DNA of 6,626 nt, from assembly GCA_963808455.1 (NCBI GenBank), contig CAWEHT010000140.1, positions 1 to 6,626 on the forward strand, given 5' to 3'. This DNA comes from CAWEHT01 sp963808455 (GTDB lineage Bacteria; Chloroflexota; Anaerolineae; CG2-30-64-16). Positions 1 through 4,991 of the stretch are shown one piece after another; positions within the stretch are counted from its first letter, which is position 1, and each line of letters begins with the position of its first letter. The translations under genes and the position numbers were made by a program. The notes beneath the pieces were generated by a model. That model made no database searches. It saw nothing but the letters and a program-made list of their open reading frames with translations, and had not been told where the DNA came from.

Positions 1-335
1 AAGTGATATGGGAACCTACTGTTGGCCCGCCAGGCTTACTCGAACCTCTTCACCCAGGCGCTGGCGCTGGAAGACGCCTGCGGCCGCGGTGTGCGTCGAG
101 GACCCGAGCGACATGGATGTGCCCAAGGCGCGGGCGCGCCACCTGTGCGTGCGCGCGGAGCGAGCCTGCCTTGCGGCCCTGGAGTGGCTCTGTTCGGCAT
201 TGCGCCACACGCGCAATGCGCTTTGTCCTGTCGGCGCCCGGCATCGGCTTGCCTTGCCTGTCAGACAGCGTTGAGCCGCGGCCGCCGAATCCAGACCGCG
301 AGTCGAACCACGCCGCATGTCGAGTGGGACCAGTG
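1..335 (+). other. Leader region with a possible decayed coding remnant
   Basis: No recognisable gene. Two stretches look codon-biased. Frame 1 after a TGA at 4-6 reads LLLARQAYSNLFTQALALED (about 22-81). Frame 2 then reads VEDPSDMDVPKARARHL and on to about 220, with high GC at third positions. Joining them needs a one-base shift near 85-90, so this could be the broken tail of an upstream gene. I do not recognise the family. No terminator or RNA gene was seen. Confidence 0.2.
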
Positions 336-341
336 TATAAT
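336..341 (+). promoter_or_regulatory. Perfect TATAAT -10 box upstream of mntA
   Basis: A consensus TATAAT stands out in GC-rich surroundings 15 bases before the GTG start at 357. No good -35 hexamer is seen 16-18 bases upstream. Transcription from it would start near 348, giving a leader of only about 9 bases that begins at the ribosome binding site. It may be a real promoter with an unusually short leader, or a chance match. Confidence 0.35.
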
Positions 342-347
342 AGGCAC

Positions 348-356
348 AGAGGTGAT
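348..356 (+). promoter_or_regulatory. Ribosome binding site that fixes the mntA start
   Basis: AGAGGTGAT matches the anti-Shine-Dalgarno complement GGAGGTGAT at eight of nine bases and lies directly before GTG 357. The other in-frame GTG, at 372, is too far away (19 bases from the AGAGG core), so 357 is the preferred start. Confidence 0.5.
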
Positions 357-665
357 GTGGTAGTAGCTAACGTGCACGTCGCCATACGCAGCGAAGAGCT
401 CCGTGACCTGTGTCGTCGATATCATGTCCACTCGCTGGCACTCTTCGGGTCCGTCCTGCGTGACGATTTCCGAACCGACAGCGATGTTGACCTGGTGGTC
501 GAATTCGAGCCGAACGCGCATGTCGGTCTGATGATGCTGAGCCGCATGCAGCGCGAGCTTGCTGACCTGCTGCACCGGCCTGTGGATCTCGTACCGCGGG
601 ACGGCCTGAAAGCAGCGATCCGCGAATCCGTTCTCTCCGCAGCGCAGGTCATTTATGCGACCTGA
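357..665 (+). CDS. mntA: MntA-type nucleotidyltransferase antitoxin
   Basis: This 102-residue minimal nucleotidyltransferase belongs to the MNT (pol beta-like) superfamily. The signature G-S-x10-D-x-D is complete: G31 and S32 in LFGSVLRDDF, then D43 and D45 in DSDVDL. A third carboxylate, D77, lies in RPVDLVPRDGL. Length is normal for MntA (about 95-140 residues). In characterised HepT/MntA (type VII) systems MntA silences its HEPN toxin partner by transferring AMP from ATP onto a tyrosine next to the toxin active site. Here the partner follows at once: its ATG at 655 overlaps the last 11 bases of this gene, which implies translational coupling. The start is GTG 357, chosen for the strong ribosome binding site. 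All catalytic residues are present, so the enzyme looks functional. Its target in the adjacent gene appears to be lost. A free-standing nucleotidyltransferase with another target is possible. Confidence 0.85.
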   Translation: MVVANVHVAIRSEELRDLCRRYHVHSLALFGSVLRDDFRTDSDVDLVVEFEPNAHVGLMMLSRMQRELADLLHRPVDLVPRDGLKAAIRESVLSAAQVIYAT

Positions 666-1043
666 CCGCCTCCATCTCGCCGACATGCTCGAGGCTTGCG
701 ACGCAATTGCCCGCTTTTTGGTCGGCATGACGGTGGATGTCTGGGCGCAAGACGAAGTACGGCAGAGCGCCGTCGTGCATAGGCTGATCGTTATCGGCGA
801 AGCGGCGGCTCGCCTTTCTCCGGGCTTCCGCAGCTCACATGGCGAGGTGGACTGGGCCGGCATCATCGGCTTTCGCAATTTGGTTGTAAATCGGTGGAAG
901 CCAAGAACCTCTACGAGGCGCTCCGGACCTACGACCCCCCGCACATGGTGGGGCTGCGTCAGAAGGCCCACATCATGTTTGATCACCGGAATCTTGGCTC
1001 CCCCTATCCTGCTTTCCTGGCTCCTGGTCTATGGGCAGAATGA
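655..1043 (+). pseudogene. hepT: HepT-like HEPN toxin, frameshifted at its active site
   Basis: The first frame starts at ATG 655 (AGG at 646-648 as a weak binding site). It reads an all-helical HepT/DUF86 protein: LADMLEACDAIARFLVGM, then RLIVIGEAAARLS and DWAGIIGFRNLVV. In the family this runs into R-x4-6-H-x-Y, the tRNA-cleaving active site, where the Tyr is also the AMPylation target of MntA. Here RNLVV is followed by Asn instead of His, and the frame is lost at 886-893. The typical downstream helix SVEAKNLYEALRTYDPP resumes in the frame that starts at 891 and stops at TGA 1041. The His-x-Tyr segment is absent in both frames, so at least about ten bases seem to be missing. Read on from ATG 655 without repair, the ORF runs to 1404 as unrelated sequence antisense to the kinase gene. 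The last part (about 973-1043) overlaps the convergent kinase gene and may not be original HepT sequence. Confidence 0.75.
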
Positions 1044-1635
1044 CCGTGAAAGTGGTGCCGTATCCTTGTACGCTCGTCATGCTGATGGTGCCGTGGTGCA
1101 ATTCGATAGACCGCTTGACTATGGCCAGCCCCAGGCCGGTGCCCGAGATCGTCCCCACGTTGCTGGCCCGCTGAAACGCCTGAAACAAGCGCCCTTGATC
1201 GGCTTCCGGGATGCCGATGCCCTGATCGGCCACCTCAAAGCGCAGCTGCCCGGCAGCGCGCTCCACGCTCAACCGTACGCTCTGCCCTTCCGGCGAGTAC
1301 TTGATCGCGTTGTTCAGCAAATTGCCCAGGATGTGGCGCAGGTGTTTCTCGTCAACGTAGACCGGACCGTCCAGGTTGTGGCTGCGGAGTACTGGATGAC
1401 ATGACCGCCCTGCTTTGACCGTTGCATCGCTCGATCGGTCGCGGCAGAACCCTTCCAGGTCCAGCAATGCCGGGTGGAATGCATCTCTCTCGGCCTGTGC
1501 CCGGCCGATGGTCAGGATGTCCTCGAGCAGCTCGTTCATGTGCCTGGCCGCGTCCTGGATCTGGTGCAGGTGCCGCAGCCTCCTGTCGGCATTCCAGCGG
1601 GTGTCGTAGCGTTCCAACATCTCTGCCGACGACAA
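973..1635 (-). CDS. Kinase piece: dimerisation helix end and HATPase domain
   Basis: From the first usable start (TTG 1635) this encodes 220 residues. It has the rest of the HisKA hairpin (MLERYDTRWNADRRL; MNELLEDILTIGRAQAER), N box NLLNNAIKYSP (105-115), G1 DQGIGIP (137-143), F box LFQAFQR (150-156) and G2 GTGLGLAIV (165-173). The ATP-binding machinery is intact. The in-frame sequence continues upstream to about 1683 and includes the H-box, but no start codon is available there. A protein made from TTG 1635 would therefore lack the phosphoacceptor His. Its hydrophilic tail, DQEPGKQDRGSQDSGDQT, overlaps hepT. Confidence 0.75.
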   Translation of the reverse strand: MSSAEMLERYDTRWNADRRLRHLHQIQDAARHMNELLEDILTIGRAQAERDAFHPALLDLEGFCRDRSSDATVKAGRSCHPVLRSHNLDGPVYVDEKHLRHILGNLLNNAIKYSPEGQSVRLSVERAAGQLRFEVADQGIGIPEADQGRLFQAFQRASNVGTISGTGLGLAIVKRSIELHHGTISMTSVQGYGTTFTVILPIDQEPGKQDRGSQDSGDQT

Positions 1636-1742
1636 AATACCGGCTAGAGGCGTGCGAAACTCGTGGGACGTAGTCGAGATGAACGCGTCTGAGCTCGCTC
1701 AGCTCATGTTCTTGGGCCAGGGCAAGCTTCATCTTTTGCTCG

Positions 1743-1764
1743 GTGATAGAAGCGACCCGTGATA
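1743..1764 (+). repeat. 16-bp insertion bounded by GTGATA direct repeats
   Basis: GTGATA occurs at 1743-1748 and again at 1759-1764. Removing the 16 bases between equivalent points joins the PAS end RDIT directly to EQKMKLALAQEH, as kinases of this type normally read, and also restores the frame. The pattern suggests slippage or a small templated insertion inside the kinase gene. Confidence 0.5.
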
Positions 1765-2142
1765 TCCCGGGTGATGGCACCCATCATCCGCCCTCGCCCG
1801 GTTCTGATGGCAAACATCTGTGACTGCACGTGTCGCCTGTTCCCATCCGGCCGCACGATCTCACGCTCGGAGAATAATTGCGGCGGCGCCACGGGCGAGG
1901 TCACAAAATCCAGGATCTTGCGGCGATACTCTTCGTAGCCAGAGGGCGTCCGTTGCTCAGGCGTCGCCAGGTCGAACATCGCATCCCAGAGTGGGCGGCC
2001 GATCGCCGAGCTTGCCGGCACGCCGGTCAGCTGCTGGTTGCCTTTGTTGTACTCGACGATCGTGCCCTCCTCATCGGTCAGGACGATGCCGTCCGGCGAG
2101 TGCTGCACGAAGCTGCGGAATTTCTCCTCGCTCTGTCTCGCA
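1759..2142 (-). CDS. Kinase piece: second PAS domain
   Basis: The frame runs QSEEKFRSFVQHSPDGIVLT, DEEGTIVEYNKGNQQLTGVP, IGRPLWDAMFDLATPEQRT and ends with MMGAITRDIT, a complete PAS with a PAC-like end. The open frame spans 1704-2372, but the upstream part is shadow. A 16-bp near-duplication at 1743-1764 breaks the join to SITEQKMKLALAQEHELSEL, the linker into HisKA, which lies in another frame at about 1698-1758. Confidence 0.65.
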
Positions 2143-2290
2143 GCGCGTCGGCGCTCAGGCGGGCCTCGACGTAGAGTCCCGCCCGCTCCAGGGTAGGGCC
2201 CACGTGCCCGGCCAACGACGTCAGCACCCGTAGATCGTACTGCGTGAGCCGCACCCCATGGATACTTTCGACGTTCAGGACGCCCAGCAC
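2143..2290 (-). CDS. Kinase piece: C-terminal end of the GAF domain
   Basis: This short frame holds VLGVLNVESIHGVRLTQYDL and LRVLTSLAGHVGPTLERAGL, the classic end of a GAF domain, and then the linker YVEARLSADALR. It is entered from the GGG run at 2291-2293 and left near 2131-2142, where either one base is missing or GA is duplicated (ALR then QSEEKFRSF). The open frame goes on as nonsense to 2078. Confidence 0.55.
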
Positions 2291-2568
2291 GGGTCGCGGC
2301 CGAGCAGCGGGATGGCCACCTCGGAGCAGGTCCCCTCCGCAGCCCCCAGGAAATCAGCGTCGCTCCGCACATCTGCCACCAGGACCGGCTGCCCGCTGCG
2401 AGCCGCCCTGGCCATGATGCCCCTCGTCAGAGGGATGCGTTCCAGCACGTGCTCGTAGCCAATCTGGGACTGCAACACCAGATCGGTTCCCTCGAGCAGG
2501 TAAAGGCTGACCTGAGTATAGCCATAGGTCTCCACAATGGCTTGTACCGTGATGGCGTATACCTGCGC
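2275..2568 (-). CDS. Kinase piece: main part of the GAF domain
   Basis: This frame reads AQVYAITVQAIVETYGYTQV, then SLYLLEGTDLVLQSQIGYE, IMARAARSGQPVLVADVRSD and SEVAIPLLGRDP, a typical GAF fold that may bind a small ligand or dimerise. The open frame extends to 2853, but only the part from 2568 onward is in register with the kinase. At GGG 2291-2293 a missing base ends it 16 bases before the stop. The next frame continues with VLGVLNVESIHGVRLTQYDL. Confidence 0.6.
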   Translation of the reverse strand, partial: AQVYAITVQAIVETYGYTQVSLYLLEGTDLVLQSQIGYEHVLERIPLTRGIMARAARSGQPVLVADVRSDADFLGAAEGTCSEVAIPLLGRDPCWAS

Positions 2569-2816
2569 GGGTCCAGCTCCCAGGCCAGCGCCGAACGCAC
2601 CCGGTCCAGCAACTCCAGATCGGCCTTCTGGCGCTCCGCGGCCACAAACAGCTCGCGAGAGCGCCGCTCGCTTTCGCGCAGCAACTCTTGCATGCGTTGG
2701 AGCAACGTGATATCGCGCAAGGCGATCAGGCAACCTGGCTCGGAAGTCGTGCCTTGCCGGAGAGGAGAGAGGCTGAGATCGAAAACGAGCGTGCGTTCGC
2801 CGTCCTGCCAGGCCAC
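2569..2816 (-). CDS. Kinase piece: end of first PAS and coiled linker
   Basis: The frame carries the PAS beta-strand end, GERTLVFDLSLSPL and GCLIALRDITLLQRM, then a charged helical linker (ELLRESERRSRELFVAAERQ) into LELLDRVRSALAWELDP. The GTG at 2816 only opens the frame and is not a real start; authentic sequence begins upstream at the C5 run. The frame is lost at GGG 2569-2571, where one extra base restores it. The open frame continues as shadow sequence to 2427. Confidence 0.6.
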
Positions 2817-3742
2817 GGCAGCCCGCGCGCGGGCATGCCACCCCCGAGCGCATCCAGGACCTCGGGTTGGGCGGCGAACACCGCCCCTGCCGCCCCTCCG
2901 ATTATCCGGGAGTCGGGCTGGCCAATAAGCTGGCGGGCTGCCGGGTTCAGGTCGATCACACGATGGGCCGCGTCCAGCACGATCAGGGGATCGGTCAGAT
3001 CCGCGAAAACCGTGCTCAGCGCCACGGGCACAAGGTCAAAGAGGTGATATTTGTAGATGTCCCACACGAAAGCCAGGCCGGAAACCAGGAAGCCCAGCGA
3101 GGTCAGGTCCAGCTGTCCAAATGGGCTCAGGCCAGAGAGGTAGATCGCGTTGAAGAGCCAGGTCGCCAGGACGCCAAGCATCAGCCCCAGGGTCTGCTGC
3201 CGGTACAACCGCCAGGCCTGCAGGCGGGCACGCATGAGGAGATAGGTTCCGATGAGGATCAGGGCGTAGGAATACGTCGCAAGCAGCCAGAAGAACGGGC
3301 CCTTGGCGGTCGTGATGACGGCAAAGGGGCCTTCCTGTGTCAGCCAAACGCGCGTCCAGATCAGCTGATGCGTGTCGCCCGTCCAGACGAGGAGGAGTGT
3401 AAGGACGGGCAGGCCGGCCAGCAACAGCAGCCGCCGGGGCGTGGCCCACGCCTGATGGCCGGCCACGACGGCCCCGGCGACCAACCAGGTGACGGGCACG
3501 AACACGATGCCCAGGTACTCCAGCCTGGCCATGAGCACTTTGAGGGCCAGGCCGGGCACGGTCATCTCGACCGCATAAAGTGACGACCACTCGGCGATGG
3601 CAGCCATGAGGCAGATCAGCGCCACGGCGCGCGGGCGAGAGCGATAGCGCAGGCCCAGAATGATGATCGCGACCGCGAGGACAGTACCCAGGAGGAGACC
3701 TGCCAGGAAGAGATAGTATGGCCAGACCGCAGTAGTCTCCAT
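2726..3742 (-). CDS. Sensor piece: 7TM membrane domain and first half of PAS
   Basis: This is the largest intact reading frame of the split kinase. Hydrophobic helices lie at about residues 8-31, 38-59, 73-95, 104-121, 148-170, 183-205 and 212-232. The family hallmarks LEYLGIVFVPVTWL, THQLIW, GPFFWLLATYSYALIL, and LFDLVPVALSTVFADL (the junction to the cytoplasm) are present. A PAS domain begins at DPLIVLDAAHRVIDLNPAAR (251-270). The true frame ends near residue 300 at the C5 run (2841-2845); the last 39 or so residues down to 2726 are out of frame. No signal peptide cleavage is expected, since TM1 acts as the anchor. Confidence 0.75.
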   Translation of the reverse strand: METTAVWPYYLFLAGLLLGTVLAVAIIILGLRYRSRPRAVALICLMAAIAEWSSLYAVEMTVPGLALKVLMARLEYLGIVFVPVTWLVAGAVVAGHQAWATPRRLLLLAGLPVLTLLLVWTGDTHQLIWTRVWLTQEGPFAVITTAKGPFFWLLATYSYALILIGTYLLMRARLQAWRLYRQQTLGLMLGVLATWLFNAIYLSGLSPFGQLDLTSLGFLVSGLAFVWDIYKYHLFDLVPVALSTVFADLTDPLIVLDAAHRVIDLNPAARQLIGQPDSRIIGGAAGAVFAAQPEVLDALGGGMPARGLPWPGRTANARSFSISASLLSGKARLPSQVA

Positions 3743-4174
3743 GAGTACCCCCGAAGCTGCTCGCCACGAGCGGCCCGCGTAAGTCAGAAGAGAATTCGAG
3801 AGGCCGCTCAGCGGGCTCCGTCGAGCGCAAGCCACGTAGGCTCCCAGAGGGTCATCGATGGCTTCTTCTCAGACAGACGTGGACGCACAATCGGTGTGGG
3901 TAACGCTTGCAACATATTTGCATCCCATAGGGGTGCTGGCAATAGCCCATACAGCCCATGGATTCTGACCGGGCCTGCCCATGCGCAGCGATAGGAGCGT
4001 CAAACTCAGCCGGATAATCCCTGAACAGCCTAACGGTTGGCACTAAGCACCTCCGGCAGCAGTCCGTCGAACGCGCTCCGCCAGTTGAGGACCGAGCATG
4101 CGCTCCGCCAGGTAGCGAAGGATCTCCTCGTCGCTGGCGTCGGGGTGGCGTTTCCGGGGGTTCAAACGGACCAG
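3743..4174. other. Largely non-coding region between kinase and TetR genes
   Basis: No convincing gene. The kinase leader (about 3743-3850) shows no strong promoter. At 3852-4043 (-) a 63-codon frame starting at GTG is cysteine-rich, has poor codon bias and resembles nothing I know. At 4043-4174 (-), directly after the TetR stop and in the same frame, 43 open codons read coding-like (RHPDASDEEILRYLAERMLG and onward). They may be a lost TetR extension or another gene remnant. Base composition near 3880-4060 is less GC-rich than the flanks. I saw no terminator. Confidence 0.4.
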
Positions 4175-4848
4175 CTAACGCCCGCTTGCCTGAGCCATAG
4201 CTTCACGTCTTCGGCCCCCCTGGCCCGAGGGGCCTGCGGCAAGGACGCCCGAAAGCCCGGCCACCAGGGCATCCACGACCTGTCCGGCGACTTCCTCCAT
4301 CGGCTGGCTCCGGTCCCCGCGCCGCCCACTGGAGCGCAGCCCCAAAAATCGCCCAGCTCGAGACCATAGCCATGGTCTCGAGCGCCCTCGTCCCGGCCGG
4401 ACCAGGGCCTGGCAGCGTGCGATACTGGAGCCAATCGAGCAGGAAGCGGTACAGCTCCTCTTGAATCGCCGTCACAACCAGCGGCTCCAGGGCCTGCCTT
4501 TCGGAGCTCCTGCAATGCTGGGGCCCTTGCAGGGGGTCGACGTAGCCAAACACTGCGACCGCCAGCCGGCCTACGCTGGCCGCGCTAAATGCAGCGGACG
4601 GCAGCACCGTGGCCGTCAGGCACTGCTGGAAGCTTTCGCGGATGTAGCTATCCAACAGGGCATACTTATCCTCAAAATGGGCATAGAAGGTGGCCCGGTT
4701 CAGGGTTGCCCGGTCGGCGATGTCCTGCACCGTCAGCGCTTGAAAGCCCTTTTCGCCCAGTAGCCCCTCGAACGCCTGCTCGATCAGCTTGCGGGTCCGC
4801 TTCACCCGTGGGTCGGCGGCGTTCCCCGGAACGCGAGTTCGGCAACAT
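4175..4848 (-). pseudogene. TetR-family repressor with two one-base frame disruptions
   Basis: Repaired, this is a 223-residue TetR regulator. It starts at ATG 4848 with AGGAG (4854-4858) five bases upstream. The N-terminus MLPNSRS passes through GGGG (C run 4824-4827) into DPRVKRTRKLIEQAFEGLL; dropping one G restores the frame. The helix-turn-helix is at about residues 38-57 (LTVQDIADRATLNRATFYAH), then FEDKYALLDSYI. The ligand domain ends SSWAIFGAALQWA. A second GGGG (4315-4318) again has one base too many; after it EEVAGQVVDALVAGLSGVL and the stop TAG at 4175 follow. As sequenced, the only open frame is a GTG-started 4203-4805, which keeps the DNA-binding domain but has a wrong C-terminus. 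It is divergent from the oxidoreductase and very likely represses it and itself. Two identical-type errors in G4 runs could be sequencing artefacts. Confidence 0.8.
4356..4383. repeat. Perfect 12-bp inverted repeat with 4-base loop inside tetR
   Basis: GCTCGAGACCAT at 4356-4367 is the exact reverse complement of ATGGTCTCGAGC at 4372-4383, separated by AGCC. It encodes LETMAMVSS just before the conserved WAIFGAALQW. No T-tract follows on either strand, so a factor-independent terminator is unlikely. It may have arisen by a palindrome-templated mutation, or it may affect mRNA structure. Confidence 0.7.
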
Positions 4849-4893
4849 TATTGCTCCTCTGTTGTCTAAACCACACGGACGGCTCTTTGCTGA

Positions 4894-4921
4894 TTGACGC
4901 CGTACCAAAACACCTTATTAT
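4894..4921 (+). promoter_or_regulatory. Promoter of the oxidoreductase gene
   Basis: TTGACG (4894-4899) and TATTAT (4916-4921) are 16 bases apart. TATGAT at 4919-4924, with 19 bases, is an alternative. The start point near 4928 lies just before the inverted repeat at 4934-4954, so a bound repressor would block initiation or early elongation. The -10 overlaps the -10 of the opposing tetR promoter. Confidence 0.5.
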
Positions 4922-4948
4922 GATAGGCGACAACAGTTGTTTAGTCAA
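4920..4948 (-). promoter_or_regulatory. Promoter of tetR, overlapping the operator
   Basis: On the minus strand TTGACT (4948-4943) and TATCAT (4925-4920) are separated by exactly 17 bases. Transcription would begin near 4913 and leave a leader of about 65 bases before ATG 4848. The -35 and spacer lie inside the inverted repeat at 4934-4954, which predicts autorepression by the TetR protein. Confidence 0.6.
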
Positions 4949-4954
4949 CAACTG
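4934..4954. promoter_or_regulatory. Inverted-repeat operator, likely TetR binding site
   Basis: CAGTTGTT (4934-4941) and AACAACTG (4947-4954) are exact reverse complements around a 5-base centre TAGTC. A second, overlapping palindrome, ACAAC-A-GTTGT, covers 4930-4940. Length, symmetry and position between divergent tetR and oxidoreductase genes are typical of TetR operators. Binding by this TetR is inferred. Confidence 0.65.
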
Positions 4955-4991
4955 CCGTGCGGCCTGAAGCCGCTCAAGAAGGGAGCCGGTC

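Larger units (their letters stand above)
973..3742 (-). pseudogene. 7TM-PAS-GAF-PAS sensor histidine kinase, broken by six frame disruptions
   Basis: When repaired this is one protein of about 918 residues. The order is seven membrane helices (HisKA_7TM type), PAS, short coiled linker, GAF, PAS, HisKA with the H-box SHEFRTPLAGIL, and HATPase with N, G1, F and G2 boxes. It would autophosphorylate the H-box His (codon 1663-1665) and pass the phosphate to a response regulator, none of which is in the window. Start ATG 3742 has a GGGGG run five bases upstream; an in-frame GTG at 3835 adds 31 residues unlike the family. Disruptions on the + strand: C5 run 2841-2845 (one base short), GGG 2569-2571 (one short), GGG 2291-2293 (one short), about 2131-2142 (one short or two extra), 1743-1758 (16 extra), and about 1684-1697 (one extra). 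Domain content is otherwise complete. Either this is a young pseudogene, or some indels are sequencing errors. Confidence 0.85.

Noticed and set aside
261..986. 241-codon minus-strand frame over mntA/hepT
   Set aside because: The plus strand carries the exact GSx10DxD and HEPN signatures; the minus frame shows no family features.
2867..3583. 238-codon open frame on the plus strand
   Set aside because: It is antisense to the 7TM sensor of the kinase, is rich in Q, G and R, and has no recognisable domain; a shadow of the GC-rich gene opposite.
3886..3898. CACA-N5-TGTG short palindrome upstream of the kinase gene
   Set aside because: Four-base arms only, and not placed near a recognisable promoter.
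3852..4043. 63-residue cysteine-rich minus-strand frame
   Set aside because: Its GTG overlaps the preceding TAG, but there is no ribosome binding site, codon bias is poor, and no pattern of a metal-binding or peptide family is seen.
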